From: Margaritifera margaritifera
Taxonomy: Eukaryota; Mollusca; Bivalvia; Unionida; Margaritiferidae
Direction: 5' to 3'
Assembly (NCBI GenBank): GCA_029931535.1
Contig: JAQPZY010001670.1
Span: 6,534,501 to 6,598,500 of the forward strand
Length of the DNA: 64,000 nucleotides
Shown: piece by piece, positions 38,601 to 51,900 of the stretch
Numbering within the stretch: position 1 is the stretch's first letter
Layout of the letters: the number at the start of each line of letters is the position of its first letter
The notes under the pieces: generated by a model
Databases searched by the model: none
Seen by the model: the letters and a program-made list of their open reading frames with translations, nothing else
What the model was told of the DNA's origin: nothing
Program-made: the position numbers and the translations under genes

Positions 38601-41600
38601 ATAACTCTTGTTGTGAAAACCCCTTGGCACTATGGAGAAGTAGTGATAACAAGATCTTCAAGCTGGCATTGGCACTATTTAATACAATAGCAACTAGATA
38701 TCAAAAGAAGTCTTTTGATGAAAATCCCATGCTGATACAAACATCCATTCAGAAAGAGTAGCAATAACAAGATTTTCAAGATGGCTACTTTAGTGACCAT
38801 ATTGATGGATGTCAGATTGGCACTCTTTTCATAAACAAACAGCAAGACATTGTAAGTCTTTTAGCAAAAACCCTGTGTTGATACAACCATTCAGTTTGAA
38901 GGAGTTGCATTAACAAGATCTTTAAATTCCACTGTTTGAGCCATGTTGGGTGTCACATCAGCACCTTTTTCTTTTTTATAAAGGACCAACTAGACAACAG
39001 AAGTCTTTTCAAAATAGCCACCACGGTGGGCATGTTGGAAGTCAGATTGGGACCATTTTCATTTCAAGACTATCTACATGTCCACAGGAACTCTTTACAT
39101 GAAAACCCAATGTTGTTATGACCATCCAATTAGGAAGAATAGCTATAACAAGATTTTCATGCTGGGTACCACATTCAATGTTCGCGGGGTGCCATTTTAA
39201 TTTTGGACCAACTATTCCTCAGGATGAAAATGTATGCCAAGTTTTATGACTTTCCTCCAAGTAGTTTTGGAGAAGATGCAATAACAAACAGCTAATAGAT
39301 GCCTGATACAGGCCCATCTAATAAGTTCTTCTGGTCTTTAACCAGTACAGCTGGAACTATATGTAAAATTTAAGATATCCTACTTCATTATATCAGTGAA
39401 ATCTTAACTCTTTCACTGAAAACTCAATGCTCATCTCTGATTCAATTTTATGTATCACACCCAAAACCTGAGTTATATTTTCAAAACCTGAGTTATATTA
39501 GCTGCTAGTTTTGGCAATATTTATTAGCTAGCTAGTCCTTTTCTAATATGTCTTACTTTCAGCATGAAATGACAAATGTAATGGACCAGCTACAAGAAAA
39601 TTTTATTAGAAAAAAAGGAATTTTGAATTCATCTTATGTTGGACAAAATGCATACAAATCTCGTGATTACAACTGGAACATTACTAACATTTTATTTATT
39701 TTAGAGGCTCATCCTTGTTTCCATTACCTAAGATAAACCGTATAAACTCGCGTAAAAGCCGCATCCAAATGCAAACAACATAGACCCAGATCAGCTGTCG
39801 CATAATGTGCCGGCAGATCAGGGTCTATGTTGTTTGTTCTACTGATTGGTCCTTACAAACTGCATAGACCCAGTTCTGCTGGTGCATTATGTGATGGCAG
39901 ATCCGGGTCTATGCATTTTGCACTTGGTATAAGGTTATATGCGAGTATATACAGTAAGACCCAAGCTACTGCCTTCATTAGCACGACATCAAGATGCAGG
40001 CATATTTTTTCTGGCAGTGGTATTTCTGAACATCTTAACAAAACACCACCAGCAGAAAAGTGACTATGTCTCATTTCTCACTAAAATGAGCTCAACAACA
40101 ATGCAGAAATTTTCCCATAATGTTCACTGGATATATGGTTGTGCAGCCATCAACCCAAACACTGATATATGGTTGTTGCTATGTTTTACCACTGAGCATT
40201 CAACCCAACCCCCAAACACTGGATATATGGTTGTTGCTATGTTTTTACTACTGAGCCATCAAAGCAAACACTGGATATATGGTTGTTGAGCCATCAACAC
40301 AAACACTGGATATATGGTTGTTGCTATGTTTTTACTACTGAGCCATCAATCCAAACACTGGATATATGGATCTTGCTATGTTTTACTACTGAACCATCAA
40401 TCCAAACACTGGATAAATATATGGTTGTTGCTATGTTTTACCACTAAGCCATCAACCCAAACAAGAGCAATGCATACTTTTGTACAAAACATGGGAGGAA
40501 AAATTCAAAAAAGAATTTGCAATCTCAAAATATAAGATAATCTTGAATGAAATGAAAAAAACTCTTAGAATCCAAAAAGGTCTACTTCTGTGAAATATTG
40601 AAAAAATAACCCTTTTTTTTCAATCATAAGGTTGGGCAAATGGAACAATCTGATCAAATCATGCAGTGGGGTCAGAAACTTCATACTAACCCCACTGCTC
40701 TCAGGCTTCATCTTCTCCTTAGAATACAGAGTGGTCACTGGTCTGCAGCTCATGGTCCAGTCGGGTCAGAAACTTCAGACTTACCCCACTGACACTTACC
40801 CCACTGCTCTCAGGCTTGATGTCCTCCTTAGAATACAGACAGTGGTCACTGGTCTGCAGATCATGGTTCAATGGGGTCAGAAACTTCAAACTTATGGGAA
40901 ACTTTTGGAAGAATTTTCTGGGCCAGTCATTGTTGCAGAATAGTGGCATGGTTGCTAACATCATCCAAGGAAACATGCCTGCCAAGACAAGATACACTGA
41001 TTAAAGGACTTCTGACAGATCAGCATCATATGCATTAATATGAAATGTCTTTAATCTTGAATGCTCTCCAGCTCTCCAGACCTGTCCAAAATTGGTTTGA
41101 ATAGCTTTTGAGAGGTTGAAAATAACAAGTATTGATAGAGGAATGACATTATGCAAACCAGAGTGTAAAAATAAAATAGCTCATCTCTGTGAATATTCTA
41201 GTAGTCTCCAGCAGCCCATGTAAACATTAATTATCATGAAAAAAATAAATTCAGACTAAACTGATCTTGACAATTAAATGTTGACCCATTTTCTAAGAAA
41301 AGTTTTTTTTTTGCAATTTTTTATTGTTACATTTTTAGAACTAAACTTTTAATCAGCATTATATAGCCAATATTGTGCTGACATACCATTAAACCATATA
41401 CATAAATTCATATATACATGCATACATATATACATACATATGCACATACAAGATACATAATGTGACAGGGCAAAAAAGAAAAAATAAAACAATAACAAAA
41501 GAACATTCTTATCATACTACTGGTACTATAATGAGTAGATACAAACTGGAGATTAATTTTCTTTTTCTTTTTTTAAATCTTTGTTCATAAAATCTGCTTC

Positions 41601-44600
41601 AGAAGCTATACTACTGTCCACACTTAGAAGCCAGATTTTACTGGGTGAAAGCCATGGGCTTTGATTAATCTTGCGATGATGGCCTGTATTAGAAACATGG
41701 TTCATGCATAAGTAATTACCTTGATTAGCCACTAGCTAAGACCTCACACGAAAAGCATGCAGTCCACTCATCTAATTCCTATACTCATTCACATGTACAA
41801 CACACAATTAACATGTTGAGGGATAGCTAACACAAAATACAATGTACAGTCATTAATATGCTAAGTTAACTATAGAATAAACATGTTGACCAATACTTCC
41901 AACTGCACTGGTCAGGAAGGGTCATCTGGGTAGGCTAGGATGCATACATCTATGAGGTCATGAGCTTAGAACACAAATACTGAACCTATGTTAGTAAAAC
42001 ATAAAATGTAGGTCACAGCGACCTTCTTTGCTTGTAAGGGTATAGTATTAAAGGAGATGCATCCAATTATCAAGTTTTGCAATTCGAACATAAACAGCAC
42101 CCAATTAATGAACTTTAAACACAAAACTTAAAACAATGTAACTGAAGCATGAAATCGCAGAAACCTCTTTTAGCTACAAGGGTGTAGATATTAAGATGCA
42201 TTCACTAATATGCTATTATCTAGATGAATAAATATAGCACAAAATTTAACCAAAGTCAGTGATGCATGAAATATGAGTCACAGTGACCTATTTTGTGATG
42301 AAGGTGTAGTATTCATCACAATGCATCTCCTCATCAAGTTTCATGATTCCAGGTATAACAGTGTGTATACAGCATGTGAAAAGCTCTAGCTAAATACAAA
42401 CACATACTCAAAAATGTATAAATAATGTACATCTATGTACAGAGGCACAGTGGCTCAGTGGTTAGCATACTGGACTTGTGACCAAAAGGTGCGGTTTCAA
42501 ATCCTACCATCAGATCAGCCTGGGTCAGCTACTGTGGCGTGTCCATGGGCAATACACTTTACTCCAATTGCCTTGGAACTAAATAACCTACATGTGTTGC
42601 TGACAATGCTAAAAAATACCATATCAACAACAACAACGACATCAATGTACAAAAGGTAGTCGCTTTAGCCCCATCCCCAGGTATGTTGCTATGAGACCCA
42701 CTCCAAAGTGTTGCCTGGGACCTAGGAAGAGAGAATGATTGAGATGCAGTGAGGTTGTACATAAGTATATGCTTTATCTGTGCAGATGCTGATGCCAGGG
42801 GTATTACAATAGGTATCTTCTACTTCATACAGGCCATCTAATGATTGATGGTGGCATCTACATTAAACTCACATGGTCTTAAGACCAAGAGAGTTAAAAA
42901 TTGAATGAGACTTTATTTGCACTAAATTTACATGAAAGTACTTTTCAAAGATTTATACATGCATCATATCAATTTTGTGTTTCTCACTTTGATTCTATGT
43001 TGCTTATCTTCAAAGTCTGTATACAGTGTTGCATCCAGGAATTTACAAGAAATGAGGAACTCCTTTACATACTCTCCCCTCCCCTCGTGGGTGGGAGTGC
43101 CACAGCTTACTGGGGAGAGGGGCTTATTCATCAATTACTACTATTTTTCCAAACTTACCATTTAATGGGGATTCTTAGTAAACAGTCTTTTTCTTTTTTT
43201 CCTCTCCCGAGTCTGATGTTTGACTGCTTCAGCTGCCCCCCCCCCCCCCAATCAGTCATTTCAAGTTAAACTGGACTATTTCAGGGTGGTCCATTTGCAC
43301 CAGGTGCTAACATAATCTGGAGGACATTTATATCCTCCCCACTCTCAGTACTTCGCTGAAAAAAAATCAGTTTTCCTCTTCATTTAATGAGTTACAAAAC
43401 TTGATCAGTGCTAAGTATGGCATATACCGGGCCATATGGTAGTAATTTCAATACCATTCAAGGCACAATTACATATGCATGTGCACTGGCCAATTTCTGG
43501 GAATCAGTGCTCAAAATATAAACTGCACTGAATGGTACTGGCTTAAAGAAAGGAGACTGTGTGTGGTTCTTGATGCAAATGATAAAATAATTTGAATTTA
43601 TCCCATTTTTTAAATAATTATCGTACACCATTATATAAAACATGGGAATTTTATTTCTTTTACACAACTTCCCCCCTTTAAACTTGTATTCTTGCAGGAG
43701 TTGCTGGCAGAATGGGAAGAATGCTGTGATCATGCAGCCTGGATGCAACATTGTAGTATAACTATTGGCTGGCATGCGATATTTTATTTAGGAGTAGGTC
43801 ATAATCACTGATCTTACCAATAGAAAATATCTGTGAGTTCATCAGATGGAAGCTGGACAGAAAGAAGAAGGCAATCTTCCTGGTCTTGTCAAAGAAAAGC
43901 AGGAACCCCATAGACAGATCAATTATCAGTCCACCAATGTGAATGATGAACAAATCTATCACTTCATCAGACACAACCAATCTGCCAAAAGAAATTAAAT
44001 GCAAGACACTTGGTATGACTAAACATTTTTCATACAGCCATGATACAATTGTACATCTCCATTGCTCTGAATAAGTTCTGTAACTACTCCCATTAAAGTG
44101 AAAGTAAATTTTGTAATAAATTCTGTTTATCTGAGAACACTTTCCTGATCACGTTAACATTAGGAAATAAAACCACTACCTCTCGAATCCAGCCCACCCA
44201 GAAAAACTAAATTGTCATCCTTCCTGGCTATATACCATATAGACAAAGGGAAGAAACTCTTACACATTACCTCCCCTTACTGCTGCGAGGGAGCTTCCCG
44301 TCAACTAAATGCTTACCAGTTTAAGCCGAGCAATACATCAACAAAGTTGCTCACATTTGCAGGGAGCATGTTTGTATGGTTTAACAACAATGTCATTGGG
44401 TAAGTATTCTTGGAGAAACATAATTTACTAAACCAAAATTTACTCTGTACATTCCCTTATCACATTAACATCAGGAGAACAGGTAATAGGAGGAAATGCA
44501 TGAGCAACCAAGCTCTGCCACAGGCACTCTTCAGGGAAAGAATGGCTGGATTCCCTATATGAAGGATAAACACTCTCCAAACATGAGGGCAGGAGTATGC

Positions 44601-45930
44601 CAAGCATATAGGAGTATGCCAAGCATATAGAAATATCCCAAGCATATAGGAGTATGCCAAGCATATTATCCACTTCCGTCATGACACTAAGGGTTGAGAG
44701 GTTGTATCCTCTTTAAAGGCCTTCACCAGAAGAAAAAGATGTTGTTGGGCCCCAAGACTCTTCTCCATGTGTTTTAAGTAATGCTTGGGTCTTGCATAGC
44801 CACCTCTCCCGACATATAAACAGAGGAGAAGGAGCAAATGACCACTCTTTGGTTGCCTCCCAAAGGCAACCTATTCTTAGCTATGAAGCCCAATTGCATC
44901 ATTAGGACCATGGAACAAACCAATCTGAACTGGAGATAGTTCAGGTGCATCAAAAGGGCATGCAACTAGCTCACCCTGCATGCCAAAGCTAGAAAACTTG
45001 TTTTAAAAGATAGCAGCTTCAGTAAGTTTCTGGTTAAAGGCTCAAACTGATCCGAGGTTTGCCTTGTCAAAACTCATGAACGATTCCATTTAGGACACAG
45101 GGTGACAGGTTTGAGCCTATTCAAGCCAAAATTGGCCAGCAGGTCTGATATATCCTTATCAAGACCAATAACCCCTCAACCATGATGCTTAAAAGTGTTT
45201 GAGATCATGGAACATTAGGCATTGACAAAAATAGGGGCCAACATTTTCTCCTCCAAAAGCCAGAGAAAAAAGCAAATAGATGATGTTCTTAACCCTTGAC
45301 CAGTCCCTGAAAACCTGCCACTTTCCCTCATAAGCCTTAAAAGTGGAGGGCCTTCTCTTCACGATTGCAAATTTATGTTTATATCTACACAAGGCACTCC
45401 TTATAAGAGACAGGCATGAAGAAGAAGCCTGTCTGGGCTGGGATGAAATACCTGTGACCATGGCTATTCGGGCAGGTTGTGGATCACTTGGGTTTTCCTG
45501 GGGGTGTCTGTCACTAGATCAAGCAGATTCTTCACCCAGGACTTGTCCGACCTGAGAGGGCCTATCAGAATCACTTTGCAGATCTGATTCCTCATTTTCT
45601 GTATTATCCTAAAATCAAAACAGTAGGTTTTACTCCTAGATGATTTCCAACTGACTGACAAGAAGTCCATGGCTCAGGCTTCTGAGTCCATGACTGGAGA
45701 GATGAAGGTGGTCAGTTTGTGGTTCCACCAAGTTGCAAGATCTATCATTGTACACCCCAAAAGTACAAAAGTCTGCTGAAAGAACAATGGATGAATGGAC
45801 CCCTTGGTGTGAAGGGTCTGTCCCCTTCTTGACAATGAGTCAGCTAGGACATTTGTGCTTGCTGGGAACATGTCTGATCTGGATTGTGATCTTTAACCAG
45901 GAGCAACAGTGCTAAAAGTCCTATACTAAT

Positions 45931-45966
<36 letters not shown>

Positions 45967-48900
45967 AAAATACAATAGCTGCAAAGCATACAGCTTGTGA
46001 GGTACTTGAGCAACATGTATAACAGTTTTATTACTGAACTGATCAGGGATATCAACTTTTATACAATCATTGTCAAGATGATGAGTGAACATGCACTGTT
46101 TCTTATTTGATATCAAATGGGTCTCCAGAATTTTGAGAATGAAGAAACAAAAAACAAAAAAACAGTAAGACAGATTAATAAATGTATTTGCTCCTGCCTC
46201 TATGAATTTATCATTGATGTCATCACTATCATGCAACCTATTAGAACACAACTTTATCATTATCTCATTAAAATTTTTAAAAGATACAGGGTATTTATCC
46301 CTTAAACATCTGTATATTCACTGGTCAATACAATCATGAAATTGCGCTTGATTTGTTTTTGTAGAAATGTGTGCCATGTTTATGCATTTATTTCCCTGAA
46401 TTTTTAAAACTTTATATTAAATGACTTGGAAATTAAGGATGGCCCATTATGAATGTCCAGATATACAACATAGCCATTTCTCTTTGTGGCATGTAATTAT
46501 ATATTACTGTGTTTGGATGGGAAATATGAACAAGTTTCTCTGAGCTATTCTGCACGATGTCTGGAGTGCAGTATAGCTGAGAAAAAACAAGTTCATTTTT
46601 TCCTATACAAATGTAGTAACCTTTTTATTATATACTCATTTTGCTTTTCTACCTAAGGCTGAATAATAAAAAGAACACACTACAAGACACAAAGTAATTG
46701 AATTTCTGCTACATTCCAAAGTAAATACACAGCCGTAGTTAAACAAATACACAATAACAGTATTCATGCACACATGGCACTGCCCAGCAACCTTTAAACT
46801 TGGTGGCATACAGTGTGCTCAGTCATACAGGTCATGTGGTGCAAAGCGATGAGTTTACTCCGCAAAAAGAAATCTCATTTTGATCTACTTAAAATTTTAT
46901 ATCAAATCCTGCCTTCTTCAGTTGCATTTTTTTCTAATTTAGTGCTTGGACTGACTTGTAAAATGGGTGATCTCTAAGAGTGATGGGATAGCCCTTGGCC
47001 TTAAGATGCCTTTCTATGCTATTTTTTATAGACTCTAGAGAGCACAGCTCATGGTCTGAACCATCTGATTTACAAATTGTTATGAACATTTCTGCTAAAT
47101 AAGTGTTTAAATGATCAGAATGATATTTTCAAAACTGCATGTCTCGTGTTTGTTGTCATAAAGCCATCGCTGGACATCGTGGATATCACATCCAGTCACC
47201 TGCTTGGTTGAAAGTTTCTTTTGTGACTCAAGGAACTCATCCACATTGTCAACTTTATCATCACTACTTTCAAATGACTCAAACAGTTTGCTTAGTTCAT
47301 CCACAGACATAATAAATCAAAAGCTCTGGCATCTGCTACATTAGCGTACATTGTTTGTTTACAATAAAAAGCAGTTCCTAAGATACGATACTATTTTTAA
47401 ACATGTGTCGTGCAGTATGAAGCAGTGTAGTATGGAGAAATACTGCACGATTCTGACAATGTAACATTAATGGAGAAAAAAATGAGTATATAATAAATTG
47501 TATTCCCAAACCCTTGTACTTCAAATAAACAAGGTCAAATGGCATTGAATTTCAAATTGACAAAGTAACATTTGTCTTCTTGTAAGCATGTGAACATAGA
47601 ACTAAACGTTGGAAAGATGTACACCACTTTTTAATAATGTTGGATAAAACTATTAAAGAGGGAAATCAGTAGAATATCAGGTGTGAAAAATGTCAAAAAT
47701 GTTTTAGATATGTATCACTATGCAGTCCATACGTAACAAGAATTTATATACATTCATGCGTACACATACATGCCTGAACATGTGCGTACACACACACACA
47801 CACACAAGTTCAGGGACATGGGACTTTTTTTAAAAAGAGGCTGTATACTCAAGGATAAAGAGAATTTTGTACCAAAACTGAGGATGGCAACCAATCTACT
47901 AATTTACAATTTGATTTGAAAAAATGGAGAAGCTATGGTCATCATCTTGCCTGATTCTGACAATCCACAGGCACATATGCAACACCCATGTACATTTAAA
48001 GTTTAAAGATAAAAGAAAATATGTATATGACACTCAAAATCCAACAAGTGAACACTGGCAAGGATATAAAATATATGCTCCAAAAGGCCCCAAACGCCTT
48101 CTAATTTTTCTCTGTATGGCCATTCTTATAGCTAATCAACTTCAGGAAACAGTTGAATGATAAACATAAAATGAGCCAGATAATGACAAATAGACAACAT
48201 GTAAGCAACCAGCTGAAAAAGCAGTTTTTGAAAACAAATTGCTTTCAGAGTTATTTTTAAGCCAATTCAAATCTTTGGAACCAGTTTCAGTTATTCATCA
48301 AAATTCTGTGACACAAGAAAGAAGGACACAAATAAAGAAATGGTGCAAGAGGAATAAGCATGAATCACTGAAGTTAAAAAATAAAAGGAAGCATATTTAT
48401 ATGAATTAAAAATCAAAAAAGAATGCTTGATGTTAGCCTTGAACCAATGCTCTAATATTTATTTGTGATCAGAGAACAAGCATGATACCTTTACATCACT
48501 GCTGCTGTATCACAACATACAAGGCAAATTACTATATATAGATAGCATGTGACCTTGCGAGGTTCCTTGGAGTAACATCAATTATGTCCCAAAAATATGA
48601 TTCTCCCTTTAAAAAAAATTTATTTTAAACATGTCATTTCATTAAAAGTAGAGTAAAATTCATGACTGTACAATATAATCCCTTTCTTCAATAAATATTT
48701 CTTCAAGAACTACAGTAATCCATTTAACTTCTTGGTGTTATAGTGTGCTGGCAAACAAGATCGATTCTTCATTTTTGTGACACTGTGAGGTAGACTTTCT
48801 ATGCCCATATGGTGATGGACATATAACGGGTGAGCCAAGAACAGTTTGTCTTCAATTTTCTGTTCACTAGGGATAAGTGCAAATAAGAACATGTGTGAAA

Positions 48901-51900
48901 TCTGCATATATGTTAGATGGTTAAAAAAGTGTCTTATGTAAAAAAAAATCAAACATATTCTTGATTGCGCTGGTAGTTTTTGAGGACTCTGAAGATGCAG
49001 AAATAGGGCACAATTTGAGGTTTCTGATAAACACATGCCTATTCAGTAACAAAATTGGATGTTTATTTCACAGGGTTTAATCATATCATATGTATATATG
49101 TTACAGTGGACATATAGTGATTGTTGTATAACCATAACAAATACTCTTACATACACTTTAATTTATCACTAATTTGAGGGCCAAAATCAGCCCTTATTCA
49201 GCAGTGTCCTTTCTGCCTTCTGTGTTTTATGGAAAAGGTCGATGTAAGGCTGATGAAAAAGGAAGTGTGGCACATACAGGTTTGCTGTCAGCAGACTGCC
49301 AGGGTGGCAAATCACTGGTGGTTGTTGGCAAGATTGAGAAAGGAGAAACCTTGCTACCTATCCTGTTTGTTAAACTGGCTCTGAAACTGTGGGGCCTGAT
49401 GCTACCTTTAATTAGACTGTGGCTGAAATTGCTGCTGTTGGGCAGTGTTCGACCTTATCTCATTTTTTCAATGATCATCTCTCCATTGTGGTTGAGACTG
49501 ATGTAACCTAAACGCTGGAAGAGGTGGCAAGCTAAGCTGGAGAGGCAGCTCTTGTGCTTCCTGGTTGTCTGCATCCTCAAATCTACTGCCCTACAGCAAT
49601 GGCATACTAAACTGAATTGATTGCTGAGCCAATGATAGATGAGGCTTCAGTGAGGAAGAGATGAGAATGGCATCATGTCGCACCAGCGCCAAATTCACTG
49701 AAGCCATCAGGGCATTAGCCAGATAATGATGCATGGCCCTGTTGGAGATACACGACAAATGGAGGGACAAATTCCAGAGGCCAGCAACCATGTCATTGTT
49801 TCCTGCACAAGTCTCTACATTTGCAACTCAAGCAGTGTCTAGGAAGGGTGTGGCATTGGCATCTCTGAAGCACACTGTTCCTCCAATTCAAGCTGGTCAG
49901 ATGTAGCAGTCACAGCGGGCATTGTACACATCATCTTTAATTGGAGGGAATCATCATGGTGTCACCCAATACACTCACTATTGACATCTTCAGGTGAAGG
50001 CTTAAGATGTTGCCTTCCATCAATTTCAACTTCACCTGTCTCTCTTTACTCTTCAAGCTCTTGTGCAGAACTGTGGACCATGCCTCAAACAACCCACTTT
50101 GCACAGACACTGCACAGTGAAGTAGATGAACACGTAGCGCAAGTGAGGCACGTATCATGTGTATCCTCATTGACTCTAAATCTCTTGCGCTTTGTACATT
50201 TTGTCATCATGTTTTAACTGAAATGATAAGAATGACAAAAACAACAGAAAATAACATCCTTTAAGTGTTCACATATAATAATAAATACTCACTGTTAAAC
50301 AGGTGAAAAATACAGGCAGTGTGTGCAAATAAAACAACCAACAGCAAGCACCAATGCTACCATGTTGAAACACAATGTCAGAAACAATGAAGTCCACAAA
50401 CTGCAAAAATATTTATACAAATATTGATAAAAAATATAAAATAATGATACCATCATGTGGCAAATACATTCATAGACAAATTACTATACCAACTTTCTAA
50501 ATGGATGGGTAGAAATAATTTTATTTTCTTGGATATCAAGAGGCAATGTGGGAAGATGTTGATTGTACCACAGCAAAAGCTTAAACTGGTAAACATCTGG
50601 CTGATGGGTAGCCATCTAGAGGTGGTAAGGTAGGTAATAGGTAACAGTTTCTTCCATTTGCCTATATGGTATATAGAGGGGAAAGACTAAATTTTCATCT
50701 TTCCAGAAGGGCTGGATTTGACAGGTAGCAGAGGTTATTTCCTAACATTAATCTGATTGGGCAATGTATTCGATGAAGAAACGTGTAAACTGCAAGCAAT
50801 AAGTGTTCTGCAGAATGCAGTGTCTCATCTGTTAACAGTGCTACTGTGCCATAGCTTTCTGCTTACAGTGGCAAAAGAGGAACTCTAACTATCTCTGCTT
50901 ACACTGGTAAGAGAGGAACTCCTAGAATTTCTGCTTACATTGGCAATAGAGAAACTCTTAGGATTTCTGTGTATAAACTTTAGCCACATTGTAATATTTA
51001 AGTTTATCATGAATACACTACTGATGTATTGTAATATTTAAGTTTATCATGAATACACTACTGATGTATTGTAATATTTAAGTTTATCATGAATACACTA
51101 CTGATGTATTGTAATATTTAAGTTTATCATGAATACACCACTGATGTATTGTAATATTTAAGTTTATCATGAATACACTACTGATGTAGAAGATAATTTT
51201 CAAAACCATTAACATAGACCCAACAATTCTGGGTGGCTGGGTGCATGTTCACAGTGTAGTAATGCTATTTTATGTTTTTTTCTGGAAATTGTAATATGTG
51301 ATGTCTTAAGGAAAGACATCTTATTGTTATGATGGATTCCAAATGAATTACAAATCCGATACCATGTTATTCAAATAATCATAAAATTGCACTCACTTTT
51401 TTACATCACTGTGCAAACCATGGTTATACTGGAATAACTAGCCAAGACATTTTTAATTCTGCAACACATCCATAGGTTTCCAATACAAAACACATGATAT
51501 TTTATTTTGTAAAAAAAACTGGAGGTGTCAAACTCAGACCTAAAAATCACAACTGGTGCAAATCATACAGTCGTTACTAAATTGTGATGTTATTATTCAT
51601 AAGCAAATAGGTTAGCCACAACAAGTATTATGTTATTCAACTATCTTCTTCCTAAATGGTTTTGCACTGCTTACACATACACAATAATTCTAAATGATAA
51701 AGGTATTACAGCTCTTCTGTGTTATAATGCCCTTAACTATAACGCAATTAGAGATATAATTCAGTACTGCTATAAACCGCTGTGACCAGAATTGGTCTAT
51801 GTACTTGAATTTATCAATCAAATGTCTGACAATGTGAGTTGAAAGAAAACAACATAATTTTGTATTATATCTTTATTTCCTTTAAAGAGACCCTGGGTTG

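Larger units (their letters stand above)
44105..50785 (-). mobile_element. DIRS-like retrotransposon B (degenerate, with inverted terminal repeats)
   Basis: The left terminus (about 44110-44300: gttaacattaggaaataaaa, ccactacctctcgaatccag, tggctatataccatatagac, aaagggaagaaact) is repeated inverted at about 50785-50600. A block at 44405-44480 (attcttggagaaacataatt, then cacattaacatcaggagaac) again looks like an internal complementary region. From right to left it carries a gag-like part, a nested Crypton-like insertion, then RNase H-end and tyrosine recombinase remains. The RT region is not visible. It is related to DIRS A. Confidence 0.75.

Noticed and set aside
45343..45915. Plus-strand frames at 45.3-45.9 kb
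   Set aside because: They are antisense to the DIRS B RNase H and recombinase remains.
49174..49506. 110-codon Leu-rich plus-strand frame
   Set aside because: It is the antisense of the Gln-rich gag-like region of DIRS B.
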